DNA from: an uncultured Oscillospiraceae bacterium
Lineage (GTDB): Bacteria > Bacillota > Clostridia > Oscillospirales > Oscillospiraceae
Reading direction: 5' to 3'
Length of the DNA: 59,515 nucleotides
Assembly (NCBI GenBank): GCA_934565425.1
Contig: CAKTHW010000001.1
Location: 1 to 59,515 of the forward strand
Under the pieces are notes generated by a model. It was not told where the DNA came from and ran no database searches. It saw only the letters and a program-made list of their open reading frames with translations. Position 1 is the first letter of the stretch, and every line of letters begins with the position of its first letter. Shown here one piece after another: positions 16,104 through 24,083 of the stretch. Made by a program: the position numbers and the translations under genes.

Positions 16104-17753
16104 TCACTCCACCGCGATCAGATAGGCATACACAGGCTGACCGCCGGGCACCAGAGTCAGGTCTACATCCTCGCCCAGCAGTTCTGCCAGCAGCTTCTGA
16201 GTCTCCTCTGCCTCTGCATCGGACACATCTTCCCCGTAGAACACGGTCACGCAGGCCATTCCCTGCTCCTGTGCCAGCAGCTCCCGCAGGCAGGCCGTCC
16301 GGTCATCTGCCACCACGGTGACTTTGTTCTCAACCAGACCCAAGATCTGTCCCTTCTTCATCTGCTTCCCATTGTATTCCGCATCCCGGACAGCGTAGGT
16401 CACCGCCAGAGAGTGGACCCCCTGAGAAGCCTCCAGCATAGCCGCCTGATTTTCCTCCGGAGCCACCCCCGGTTCATAGGCGTACATGGCGCTGACGCCC
16501 TGCTGGATGGTCTTGGTGGGCACCACAAACACCTGGATGCCTTCATCAGCGGCCAGTTCCGCCGCCTGCTGAGCGGCCATGATGATGTTGCCGTTGTTGG
16601 GCAGCACGAACACAGTCTCGCCGCCGGACTTGCGCACGGCGTCCAGAACGGTCTGGGTGCTGGGGTTCATGGTCTGACCGCCGGTGATGATCTCCGCCAC
16701 GCCCATGTCCTGGAACACAGCGCTGATGCCTTCCCCGTTGGCCACCGCCACGATGGCCTCACCTACCCGCTTCGGAGCAGGTGCTTCCACGGCAGGCACG
16801 CCGGCGGCGTCCGCCAGCTGGGAGTGCTGGATGCGCATATTCTCCACCTTCACGGTGACCAGGTCGCCATAGCGCTGCGCCTCGTTGATGACCAGGCCAG
16901 GATGCTCCGTGTGGACGTGGAGCTTGATGAGATTGTCGTCGTCCACGAACACCGCACTGTCCCCAGCCCCTTCGATGAACTGGTGCAGGGCGCCGACCTT
17001 GCCTTCGCCCTTGTATTCCGCGCTCTTTTCCACGATGCACTCAGTGCAGTACGGATAGGTGATCTCCGCCTGAGACAGGGCCGCAGCGGCAGCAGGCTGG
17101 CTGCTGGCCACAGGGTTCTGCTCCGGTGCAGGGACGAAGTCGCCCCTGAGGACCTGGTTCATGGCGTTGAGGATGCCCAGGAAGCCGTAGCCGCCCGCGT
17201 CCACCACGCCTGCCTCCTTCAGCTTGGGCAGCTGTTCCGGGGTCTTGTCCAGGGCAGCGTCGGCAGCGGTGATGATGGCTACGAACAGGGTCTCAAAATC
17301 CTGATCCGGAGCGATCTCCACCAGCTGAGCGGCGCACTCAGAAGCCGCCCGCATGACGGACAGGATGGTGCCTTCGGTGGGGTTCATGACCGCCTGATAA
17401 GCGCCCTTGACGCCGGTATCCATGGCCTGGGCAAAGTCCGCAATGGTAGCAGTCTCCTTCTCCTTCAGCGCACGGGCAACGCCGCGGAAGAAGACGGAGA
17501 GGATGACGCCGGAGTTGCCGCGGGCACAGCGGAGCATATTCTCCGCCGCCTCACTGGCGCAGGCACCCAGGGACACAGCAGGATCGAACTGGAAGTGGTA
17601 GACCCCACTCATGGTCATGGTCATATTGGAACCGGTATCCCCATCGGGCACCGGGAACACGTTCATGTTGTTGATGGTCTCGCAGTTGGTGGCCAGCAGA
17701 TTGGCGCCGCTGCACAACATCTTATAATAGGTTTCAGCCGTTAAGATCTTCAT
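16104..17753 (-). CDS. fakA: DAK2-domain fatty acid kinase, FakA-like
   Basis: A 549-residue cytoplasmic kinase. Residues 1-200 are the DhaL/DAK2 nucleotide domain, with the Mg-ATP motif NMNVFPVPDGDTGSNMTMTM near 35 and RGNSGVILSVFFRG near 105. A middle linker and a C-terminal DegV-like domain follow (FVLPNNGNIIMAAQQAAEL). FakA phosphorylates fatty acids held by FakB (DegV) proteins so that they enter phospholipid synthesis through PlsX/PlsY. I start at MKILTAETYY, with GGGAGG upstream; an in-frame ATG ten codons earlier is possible. degV lies directly upstream and tetR directly downstream. Confidence 0.88.
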   Translation of the reverse strand: MKILTAETYYKMLCSGANLLATNCETINNMNVFPVPDGDTGSNMTMTMSGVYHFQFDPAVSLGACASEAAENMLRCARGNSGVILSVFFRGVARALKEKETATIADFAQAMDTGVKGAYQAVMNPTEGTILSVMRAASECAAQLVEIAPDQDFETLFVAIITAADAALDKTPEQLPKLKEAGVVDAGGYGFLGILNAMNQVLRGDFVPAPEQNPVASSQPAAAAALSQAEITYPYCTECIVEKSAEYKGEGKVGALHQFIEGAGDSAVFVDDDNLIKLHVHTEHPGLVINEAQRYGDLVTVKVENMRIQHSQLADAAGVPAVEAPAPKRVGEAIVAVANGEGISAVFQDMGVAEIITGGQTMNPSTQTVLDAVRKSGGETVFVLPNNGNIIMAAQQAAELAADEGIQVFVVPTKTIQQGVSAMYAYEPGVAPEENQAAMLEASQGVHSLAVTYAVRDAEYNGKQMKKGQILGLVENKVTVVADDRTACLRELLAQEQGMACVTVFYGEDVSDAEAEETQKLLAELLGEDVDLTLVPGGQPVYAYLIAVE

Positions 17754-17804
17754 TTGAGGCAAGTCCTCCCTTTCTTCATCCACGCTCCATGGGATAGAGC
17801 GCGT

Positions 17805-17828
17805 TCAGCCTGGCAGGGGCCAGGCTGA
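17805..17828. other. Intergenic hairpin between degV and fakA
   Basis: A 10-bp perfect inverted repeat, TCAGCCTGGC / GCCAGGCTGA, with a 4-base loop and no T-run on either side. It may protect or process the operon message rather than end it. Confidence 0.6.
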
Positions 17829-17871
17829 GGCGTCATTTACCAGATCAGAGCGCACCGCTCTGCAACATTTT

Positions 17872-18741
17872 TCAGCGTTCTTTCCCCACGAAGAACAGGG
17901 CGACGGTACCAGGACCTGCGTGAGCGCCGATGACGGGGCCGATATAGTTGATCAGGCTCTTGCTGCCAAAACGCTCGTGAATCATCTCCGCCACCTTATG
18001 GGCATCGTCATAGCAGTCTGCGTGGGCGATGAACACGGTCTGCTTTTCCGGCTCGATGGCCTGCTCGCCCATCTTGTCCACCAGGGCACGGAGGGCAGCC
18101 GCTCTGCCCCGAGCCTTGGAGACGGCAGCCAGCTTGCCTTCGTTATCCATATTCATGACCGGCTTGATGTTGAGCATGGTGCCCAGACGAGCAGTGGTGC
18201 CGCCGATACGGCCGCCCCGCTTCAGGTGCTGCAGGTCATCAACGGTATACCAGTGACAGATATGGAGCTTCTGCGCCTCCACAAAGTCCCGCACCTCATG
18301 CATAGACTTGCCGCCGGCCTTTTCCAGGGCAGCCAGGTAGACCAGCAGCCCCTGCCCCATACAGGCACAGAGGGTGTCCACTGCGATCAGCTCAAACTCC
18401 GGATACTCCTCCTGCAGCTCCCGTGCCGCCATAGCACCTGCGTTGAAGGTGCCGCTCAGGCCGGAGGAGAAGCCCAGATAGAGGACGTCGTGGCCAGCGA
18501 TCAGTTCAGCTTCCATGACCGTGCGGAACATGGCCATATTGACCGCGCTGGTGGTGGCCTGCTTGCCAGCCTTCAGCTGAGCATAGAACTCTTCAAAGCC
18601 AATGGCACGGCCGTCAGGGTAATTGAAATAGGTCTTGCCGTCCAGGTTCACCGCCAGGGGGACCACACGGATGCCCATCTTCTCCAGCAGGGAGGCGGGC
18701 AGGTCACAAGAGGAATCGGTAACAATGGTATAATATCTCAT
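17872..18741 (-). CDS. DegV family fatty-acid-binding protein, FakB-like
   Basis: A 289-residue protein of the DegV fold, which holds a fatty acid for phosphorylation by FakA. Visible features are TDSSCDLPASLL near the N-terminus, TTSAVNMAMF, the fatty-acid head-group region LGFSSGLSGTFNAG and the later LKRGGRIGG. The length equals the family norm. It is the first gene of a degV-fakA-tetR operon. AAGGAG lies just before the ATG, and a promoter at 18815-18843 matches. The preferred acyl chain cannot be inferred. Confidence 0.9.
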   Translation of the reverse strand: MRYYTIVTDSSCDLPASLLEKMGIRVVPLAVNLDGKTYFNYPDGRAIGFEEFYAQLKAGKQATTSAVNMAMFRTVMEAELIAGHDVLYLGFSSGLSGTFNAGAMAARELQEEYPEFELIAVDTLCACMGQGLLVYLAALEKAGGKSMHEVRDFVEAQKLHICHWYTVDDLQHLKRGGRIGGTTARLGTMLNIKPVMNMDNEGKLAAVSKARGRAAALRALVDKMGEQAIEPEKQTVFIAHADCYDDAHKVAEMIHERFGSKSLINYIGPVIGAHAGPGTVALFFVGKER

Positions 18742-18814
18742 GATAAGAAACTCCTTATGGCGGAAGGGCTTGCGCTCCGCTAAGTTATCAGTGATTACTT
18801 TTTAAATCCTTTTA

Positions 18815-18843
18815 AGAGTAGCAGACCGGGACCGGTTTGTCAA
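18815..18843 (-). promoter_or_regulatory. Promoter of the degV-fakA-tetR operon
   Basis: On the minus strand TTGACA (18838-18843), a 17-base spacer and TACTCT (18815-18820). Confidence 0.6.
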
Positions 18844-19018
18844 TACTTTCCGCGTGATCGAAAAGAGGCTCTTTTCAACGGAAGAAAAACGTGGTAAAGT
18901 ACCAATAGGAAATGGGTTTCCCCTTTTTTATGTGATCTGAGAGGGGAGTTGGCAGCACACGCTCTGTCCTGTCGATACCCCAAACAGCACAGACTACATA
19001 GAAACAGGAGGTCCCCCT

Positions 19019-19672
19019 ATGAACTACCCCCGCACCCTGCTGGTCCTCTCTCTGGCCAGTGTCCTGCTCCTCTCCGGCTGCGGTGCCGGCAGCGGCAGCT
19101 CCAGCTCCGCCAGCGCCGTGCCAACTGACAGCACGATCTCGGAACGCAGCCTGGTACAGCTGAGGATTGGCAATGAAGACGTCACTCTGGAACCGGAACA
19201 GCGCTACTACAGCTGGTCTGCCAGCGACACCGACTCGGGCACAGAGCACTTTGACCTGAACACGGAACAGGTCATCCGGGATTGGGATCAGGTGACCATG
19301 GTCACCAGCGCCGACATCGGCTTGGGCGTCAGCCTGGATTATTTCATGGACGCCTATCACGTCCAGCCCAACTACGCCCACCTGAACTACGAGTACGACC
19401 CCTACGGGGACGGCACCACCGACATCGCAAACGAGGTCTATACCGGTACGCTGCCCGATTGGGAGAAAAAGAAGATCCTGGACCTGTGCATCTCTCTGGC
19501 CTATATCCAGGAGGACGGGCAGTGGACGCTGATGGATCAGAGCAAGCAGTCCTACAGTGACTACGAGGGCAGCTGCATCGTCTACGACTTTGATTTCGTA
19601 GAGCACACCGAAGACGACGCTACCGGCATCGCCTTGGACAATCTCACTGTTACCTATTATAAACCGACTTGA
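19019..19672 (+). CDS. Lipoprotein of unknown function
   Basis: A 217-residue protein with a signal peptide and lipobox (LLLSGC at about residues 16-21), then a Ser/Gly-rich linker (GAGSGSSSSASA), so it should be anchored to the outer face of the membrane. The mature part is acidic with many Asp and Tyr residues (HLNYEYDPYGDGTTD). I recognise no domain. AGGAGG precedes the ATG. It stands alone between the degV operon and the Bax-inhibitor-like gene. Anionic surface loops could bind a cation or polymer, but that is speculation. Confidence 0.8.
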   Translation: MNYPRTLLVLSLASVLLLSGCGAGSGSSSSASAVPTDSTISERSLVQLRIGNEDVTLEPEQRYYSWSASDTDSGTEHFDLNTEQVIRDWDQVTMVTSADIGLGVSLDYFMDAYHVQPNYAHLNYEYDPYGDGTTDIANEVYTGTLPDWEKKKILDLCISLAYIQEDGQWTLMDQSKQSYSDYEGSCIVYDFDFVEHTEDDATGIALDNLTVTYYKPT

Positions 19673-19801
19673 CCGGGCAGGTCTATGTCTGATATTCATA
19701 CATCCTTCACGATTTGGTGTGGATTTTTTCACATTTTCCGGATAGTATAACACATATAGTAATGAACAAGCGTAATATTCACGCTCAAAGGAGTGGATCT
19801 C

Positions 19802-20527
19802 ATGTTCCGTAATGACTACGACTCATACGACCGCTACAACGCATACGATTCCTATGGCCAAGAGGCTCGTATCGCCGGAAAGCAGCGGTACTTTGCACAG
19901 ACCTATGGCCTTATGGCCGGCGCGCTGGCTGTGACCTTCCTGGTCGCCCTGGCCACCGCCCGGTTCTTCCCCCAGGTGGCCGCCTCCTCCAGCATCGTGA
20001 TCTTCCTCTGCATCGCACAGCTGGTGCTGGTCTTCTCCCTGTCCCGTTCCCTGACCCGTGGCAACACCACCGGGACTTTGGTAAAATTCCTCTTGTACGC
20101 CGCCTTCACCGGGGTGTCCTTCTCCAGCATCTTCCTGTACTTCCGGGCAGAGACCTTGGTGCTCTGCTTCCTGGCCACCGCAGCCGCTTTCGGCGGCATG
20201 GCACTATATGGCCTGTATAGCAAGCGGGACGTCCTCAGCTGGGGCAGCACCCTCTTCGGCGGGCTCATCGGCCTGCTGGTGCTGATGCTGCTGGGCTTCT
20301 TCCTGTCGGTGCCTACCTTCCATCTGTTCATCAGCGTCCTGGGCGTGCTCATCTTTATGGGCATGACCGCCTATGACACCCGGAAGCTGAGCCTGATGTA
20401 CGACCAGGCCGCCGGCACCCGCGTGGCGCAAGCCTATTCCATCTACGGCGCCTTCCAGCTCTACCTGGACTTCATCAACCTTTTCCTCTACCTGGTCCGC
20501 CTGATCGGCCTGACCGACCGTGATTAA
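19802..20527 (+). CDS. Bax inhibitor-1 / YccA family membrane protein
   Basis: A 241-residue protein with seven predicted helices, preceded by a Tyr/Asp-rich hydrophilic N-terminus (NDYDSYDRYNAYDSYG). Family marks are TFLVALATARFF, AFTGVSFSSIFLYF, the late MGMTAYDTRKLSLMYD and the ending LDFINLFLYLVRLIG. Bacterial BI-1 proteins such as BsYetJ are pH-sensitive Ca2+ leak channels; some YccA members modulate the FtsH protease. I start at 19802 because AAAGGAG is correctly spaced there; an in-frame GTG at 19793 overlaps that ribosome site. Confidence 0.88.
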   Translation: MFRNDYDSYDRYNAYDSYGQEARIAGKQRYFAQTYGLMAGALAVTFLVALATARFFPQVAASSSIVIFLCIAQLVLVFSLSRSLTRGNTTGTLVKFLLYAAFTGVSFSSIFLYFRAETLVLCFLATAAAFGGMALYGLYSKRDVLSWGSTLFGGLIGLLVLMLLGFFLSVPTFHLFISVLGVLIFMGMTAYDTRKLSLMYDQAAGTRVAQAYSIYGAFQLYLDFINLFLYLVRLIGLTDRD

Positions 20528-20541
20528 ACCGCAATCCAAAC

Positions 20542-20580
20542 CACTGCCTCGGAGCTTGCTCCGGGGCAGTTTCTTTTCTT
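20542..20580 (+). terminator. Rho-independent terminator
   Basis: ACTGCCTCGGAG pairs with CTCCGGGGCAGT with one wobble and is followed by TTCTTTTCTTT. Confidence 0.85.
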
Positions 20581-20634
20581 TCCCGCAATTCCGAACAAAA
20601 TTGATAGGTTTTTAAAAAAACTTGAAAAATAGGC

Positions 20635-20663
20635 TTGACAACCCGCTGAGACTGTGTTAAATT
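20635..20663 (+). promoter_or_regulatory. Sigma-A promoter with no gene assigned
   Basis: TTGACA, a 17-base spacer and TAAATT (extended by TAC). Two palindromic operators lie just behind it, and no protein gene follows before the tRNAs. Confidence 0.65.
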
Positions 20664-20671
20664 ATACCCGT

Positions 20672-20689
20672 GGTTAGCGAAAGCTAACC
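20672..20689. promoter_or_regulatory. Palindromic operator 1 (DtxR/MntR-like)
   Basis: GGTTAG-N6-CTAACC, a perfect 18-base palindrome (with an extra inner GC pair) immediately downstream of the -10 box. The half-site recalls metal-dependent DtxR/IdeR/MntR boxes. Confidence 0.55.
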
Positions 20690-20741
20690 GTCACAAGCCC
20701 TCATTACCGCCGGTTGGATACCGGCAACCTTTTCTCCTTAA

Positions 20742-20759
20742 GGTTAGTTCAGGCTAACC
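20742..20759. promoter_or_regulatory. Palindromic operator 2 (DtxR/MntR-like)
   Basis: A second GGTTAG-N6-CTAACC, 70 bases from the first and with a different central sequence. Two copies of the same half-sites argue for a real operator. Confidence 0.55.
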
Positions 20760-21153
20760 CCTCATAAATATCCTATCGCAACTCCTTTCAAAACAGGGCT
20801 CGTATCTTCCTTTCTTTTGGTGTACTCATTGTGCGGTCTGCGCTGGCAGATGATGCAGGAACCTCATCTGCCAGGCGGCCGAGATCCACCAGTGGGTGTC
20901 GCCACCCCCGTCGGAGACACTCCTCATCTTCGACGCCGCCCCAAGGGGCACGAAACATAACAAATGCCGAAAACAAAGTAACTCTTACCAACTCCCCTTT
21001 GGAATGACTGAAATACCTCCTTTGAGATTGTCCTCTATTTTTTATTTCAATATTCCACAAACGTTTTGCGCCAGCGGATGCACCTCTGCTGGCGCAAAAT
21101 GTCGTTGCAGGCGCAGGATTTTTTGACGGCATCAAAAAAGAGGAAATTTTCTC
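20760..21153. other. Structured intergenic stretch without a supported gene
   Basis: Frames exist on both strands (20896-21126 plus, 20788-21135 minus), but they lack ribosome sites and overlap strong hairpins: TGGCAGATGA / TCATCTGCCA near 20844-20876 and TTTTGCGCCAGC / GCTGGCGCAAAA near 21064-21100. Neither hairpin has a T-run. I read this as non-coding, possibly a structured RNA under the metal-type promoter. Confidence 0.5.
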
Positions 21154-21182
21154 TTGACAGCGACTGTGATATGTGGTATTCT
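21154..21182 (+). promoter_or_regulatory. Promoter of the tRNA pair
   Basis: TTGACA, a 17-base spacer and TATTCT, 26 bases before tRNA-Leu. Confidence 0.7.
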
Positions 21183-21208
21183 AATAAAGCGCTTGAGAGA
21201 TACGGTAC

Positions 21209-21295
21209 GCCGGAGTGGCGGAACTGGCAGACGCCCGGGACTTAAAATCCCGTGGGAGCAATCCCGTACCGGTTCGATCCCGGTCTCCGGCACCA
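21209..21295 (+). tRNA. tRNA-Leu (UAA)
   Basis: The acceptor stem GCCGGAG / CTCCGGC closes a cloverleaf with a long variable arm. The anticodon loop CTTAAAA gives anticodon UAA. The T arm contains GGTTCGATCC, and CCA is encoded. Confidence 0.95.
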
Positions 21296-21307
21296 ACATC
21301 TTTATAT

Positions 21308-21362
<55 letters not shown>

Positions 21363-21384
<22 letters not shown>

Positions 21385-22856
21385 GTTTTACGTAAGACCG
21401 TTTTCAACGTGCTTTTCATGTTGAAAGCGGCCTTATTTTTTTCTGCCCCCACGTCAATCCGCTCGATCAGCAAGTGAATCGCGTCCTCATCCGGAGCCGC
21501 CTTGATAGACTCCAGCCATGCCTTGATGGTATCCGCTGTGAAGTCTTTGGGCGGCTCTGTCTGTTCCAGCGTGGCGATTTCCACCTTCAATGCCTGCATC
21601 TGCTGGCCAATGTCGGCCACCACTTCCGGAGGCAGCGCCCCGCTGGACAGGTTGGCCATGAGCGCATCATACTGCCGCTGACGCTCTGCGATCCGCTTCT
21701 TCAGCGCCTGCTTGAACTCCACCATGTGGGAGCCAGCACCAGCCTGATAGAGCCGCAGGGCGTCAGAAATCTCCTGCTGAGTCTGGTCATCCAGCAGGTC
21801 GCGCAGATATTTGATAGCGGAATCATCCACTTCCTCCATGTGGACAGAGGGCGCACCACACCGCTTCGAGCAGTTGTAGTATTTGTAGACGTGCCCCTTC
21901 CGCTTGGACGTTCTACCATGCATTTTCGCTCCGCACTGGCAGTATACCAGGCCGCTGCATAAATACCCAGCTCTCCGGCCGGTCTGCTTCCGTTCGCTCA
22001 TAATCTCTTGCACCTCCATAAACTGCGCCTTGCTGATGATCGTCGGCAGGGCGTTTTCAATTCTGATCGCGTTGGGCTTCTCCCGTCTATCCTCCCTGGC
22101 CTGCTCCTGGGTTGGGCTGTAGGTGTAAACGCCTGTGTATTTCTCATTGCGGAGTATCTCATAAATCTGTGGATACCGGATAGGCTTCCCCCGTTTTCCA
22201 CAGATACCAGCGTTGGCCATCTCCGCGATCAGCGAGCGGAACCCCTTGCGCTGCTGAGCGGTGTCGAACATCCGCTTCACATACCCAGCTTCCAGGTCGT
22301 TGACCACATAGCGCTGGTTCACCACGTCATAGCCGAAGGGCGCGTATCCGCCGGTATGCAGCCCCTTCAGGGCAGTTTCCCGCAGCCCTTTCCTGGTCTC
22401 CTGGGCGAGGTTGTCAATGTAGTATTCGGACAGGCTCCACATGAGCGCCCGCATGATCTTCGCTTCGTTGCTGTTGCCGAAGTCCTGCGCCGTGGCGATC
22501 AGCTGCACACCCAGCCCCTTCAGCTTTGCTTCCAGGTTCACGTGCTCTCCCAGGTTCCGGGCAATGCGGTCGTATTTGTGTATCAGGATGACCGAGAAGC
22601 TCCCCTTCCCTGCGTCCCGTACTAGGCGCTGATACTGCCGCCTGGCCGCTGTTTTGGAGCCTTTACCGCTGATTGCTTCGTCTGCATACACCTCCAGCAC
22701 GTTCATTCCATGCCCCGCTGCATATTCCCGGCAGGCTCTCACCTGGGCATCTATGCTCTCCTCATTCTGCTTGTCGCTGGAGAAGCGAGCGTAAATCACT
22801 GCGTTCTCTATGGCCACTCCCTCCCTTCCAACTTGTGTTTTCTTGTGTTTCATCAT
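21363..22856 (-). CDS. Large serine recombinase (integrase)
   Basis: A 497-residue site-specific recombinase. Residues about 18-160 form the resolvase catalytic domain, with the nucleophile in YARFSS (Ser26/27) and the arginine region HKYDRIARN. The recombinase domain (GYAPFGYDVVNQRYVVNDLE) and a zinc-ribbon segment with Cys pairs (CSGLVYCQCGAKM, YYNCSKRCG) follow, then a coiled coil. It should integrate and excise the element. Its last codons and stop lie in the attL repeat and tRNA-fMet, so excision would change its C-terminal residues. The ATG-ATG start at 22856 lacks a good ribosome site; a GTG about 13 codons in, behind GGAAGG, is an alternative. Confidence 0.92.
21373..21405. repeat. 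attL: left 33-bp direct repeat
   Basis: The repeat begins CCCCCGCAACCAGTTTTACG and continues to GACCGTTTTC. It covers the last 12 bases of tRNA-fMet and the first arm of its terminator, and also encodes the last residues of the recombinase on the minus strand. Confidence 0.9.
21394..21442 (+). terminator. tRNA-operon terminator rebuilt by the element
   Basis: AAGACCGTTTTCAAC (21394-21408) pairs with GTTGAAAGCGGCCTT (21420-21434), with one mismatch and one wobble, followed by ATTTTTTTC. The first arm is partly host att sequence; the second is inside the element, within the recombinase gene. Confidence 0.75.
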
Positions 22857-22867
22857 TGTAGCTGGAC

Positions 22868-23050
22868 GTTAGCATTTGTTAGCATCCAACCTGTAGTTTT
22901 CTGTAGTGGCTGAACCTTAACATTTCTTAACATTTTAGACGTCAACATTCGTCAACAAAAATGTCCGCAAATGTCCGCATTGCGGCTCTGTTGGTTCTGC
23001 GCCAGCCTGAGCATTTCTGAGCATTCAGCACCTGCTTTTACCTGCTTCCA
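22868..23050. repeat. Series of short word pairs repeated with a 10-bp period
   Basis: Seven different words each occur twice, exactly 10 bases apart: GTTAGCAT (22868, 22878), CTGTAGT (22891, 22901), CTTAACATT (22916, 22926), CGTCAACA (22940, 22950), ATGTCCGCA (22961, 22971), CTGAGCATT (23007, 23017) and ACCTGCTT (23030, 23040). The series lies directly upstream of the recombinase gene. No gene was recognised here. Confidence 0.8.
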
Positions 23051-23104
23051 CCTACCCAAAACCTTACCTGTAGCCCCGTGATTTCGGGGTTAGGTGTCAC
23101 CTGC

Positions 23105-23265
23105 CTGGGACGGGTGGCGCAAGCGGGTGGCGATGTTCGCATACAAAAAATAGCGTCCATTTCGCCACTTTCGCCACTCATATCGGTGGCGTTAGTGGCG
23201 AAGGTGGCGTTAGTGGCGTAAAGTGGCGAAATATATATATAAATTTTGTAGTAGAGCTTGCGCCG
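23105..23265. other. Origin-like module A: GTGGCG iterons plus AT-rich tract
   Basis: The module runs from TACAAAAAATAGCG through a cluster of GTGGCG iterons (23186, 23195, 23204, 23213, 23223; two inverted CGCCACT copies at 23163 and 23172, period 9-10) to an AT-rich tract at 23229-23256 ending TTTTGTAGTAGAG. Iterons beside an easily melted tract are typical of plasmid and satellite origins. Confidence 0.55.
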
Positions 23266-23304
23266 CCCTACGAATGCGAAGTATTTTTCACTCGTCCTCT
23301 TCGG

Positions 23305-23465
23305 CCCGGTCACGGTGGAGGTGACGCAGGCCGCTTACAAAAAAAGCGTACACTATCGTACACCATCGTCACCTTTTAGGTGACATGGGTGTACGAAGGT
23401 GACGCAAGTGTACGATGGTGTACGAAACATATATATAAATTTTGTAGTAGAGAGTGCGTCACCTT
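23305..23465. other. Origin-like module B: GTGTACGA/GGTGACG iterons plus AT-rich tract
   Basis: Same frame as module A about 195 bases away: TACAAAAAAAGCGT, then iterons at 10-base period (CGTACAC 23348, 23358; GTGTACGA 23389, 23408, 23418; GGTGACG 23398), then the same AT tract (23429-23452, ending TTTTGTAGTAGAG). The iteron word differs from module A while the flanks are kept. Confidence 0.55.
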
Positions 23466-23485
23466 ATTTTGAGGTCGAAATTTCG

Positions 23486-23941
23486 TTACTCGTCCTCTTC
23501 GTCTTCTGGCTTGCGTTGATATTTGGGTATTTCCATAAGCTCCTCAACGCGATCTGCTGCCACATTCATCCCATCTTCATTCAGATAGTCAAAAGCTATC
23601 GCAATTCTCTGTAATGGAGTGCTGCCAAAGTCTAAGGAGTCCAAAGAATCATCAAACTCTATGGGTTGTGAACGAGGTCTAATATATTTTGCCGCCATTT
23701 CAACGGCCTTTACTACTTTTCGGTCGAATTCATCAATTACGGGAGGCGAATCACCCCGTAAATAATACGGGTCTGTTTCAAGCGCCCGGGCTATTTTCGC
23801 CAATGTTTCGATTTTCGGTTTTTGCCTATTGGACTCGTATTTTCTGATATTTGCTTCGTTTATTCCGCATAGCTCACCAAGCTGCTTCTGTGTTAATTTC
23901 TTTGCTTTTCTCGCTGCTTTGATTCTTTCGCCTATTGTCAT
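23486..23941 (-). CDS. CI-like HTH repressor
   Basis: A 151-residue regulator. Residues 5-60 are an XRE/Cro-CI helix-turn-helix (LTQKQLGELCGINEANIRKY), and the rest is an acidic helical part with no visible Ser-Lys LexA-type protease pair, so induction is unlikely to work by self-cleavage. I start at MTIGERIK (23941), with GAGGTG upstream; a longer reading to 23974 has no ribosome site. It is divergent from the Cro-like gene, with operators between. It probably holds the element silent, like the Stl or CI repressor of islands and phages. Confidence 0.85.
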   Translation of the reverse strand: MTIGERIKAARKAKKLTQKQLGELCGINEANIRKYESNRQKPKIETLAKIARALETDPYYLRGDSPPVIDEFDRKVVKAVEMAAKYIRPRSQPIEFDDSLDSLDFGSTPLQRIAIAFDYLNEDGMNVAADRVEELMEIPKYQRKPEDEEDE

Positions 23942-23985
23942 CCAGTTCACCTCTACTATAGAGTACCATTTCAAAAAGGCTCTGT

Positions 23986-24002
23986 CCAGATATAAAACAA
24001 TC
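23986..24002 (-). promoter_or_regulatory. Operator site 1 (inverted)
   Basis: On the minus strand GATTGTTTTATATCTGG, matching the two direct operators (GTTGTTTTxxATCTG) in the opposite orientation, just before the repressor's own promoter. Confidence 0.6.
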
Positions 24003-24012
24003 TTTTTCCCTA

Positions 24013-24041
24013 TTGACAGGTTGTTTTGTATCTGATATTAT
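24013..24041 (+). promoter_or_regulatory. Rightward promoter of the element
   Basis: TTGACA, a 17-base spacer and TATTAT. Operator 2 covers the spacer, so repressor binding would block it. Confidence 0.8.
24018..24038 (+). promoter_or_regulatory. Operator site 2
   Basis: AGGTTGTTTTGTATCTGATA (plus T) overlaps the rightward promoter spacer and is the direct repeat of site 3. Confidence 0.65.
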
Positions 24042-24050
24042 ACCCGTACA

Positions 24051-24071
24051 AGGTTGTTTTCAATCTGATAT
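24051..24071 (+). promoter_or_regulatory. Operator site 3
   Basis: AGGTTGTTTTCAATCTGATA (plus T), 33 bases after site 2 and differing at two central positions. It ends at the Cro-like ribosome site. Confidence 0.65.
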
Positions 24072-24083
24072 GGAGGTGATATT

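Noticed and set aside
20788..21135. Open frame on the minus strand (115 residues) and one on the plus strand (76 residues)
   Set aside because: No ribosome site, odd composition, and overlap with strong hairpins. Treated as non-coding structure.
23038..23313. Open frame with repeated Ala-Thr-Asn residues
   Set aside because: The repeats are the DNA iterons of the origin-like module, read through by chance. There is no ribosome site.
23110..23460. CRISPR array
   Set aside because: Repeat units are only 6-9 bases with a 9-10-base step and no spacers of constant length. No cas genes are nearby.
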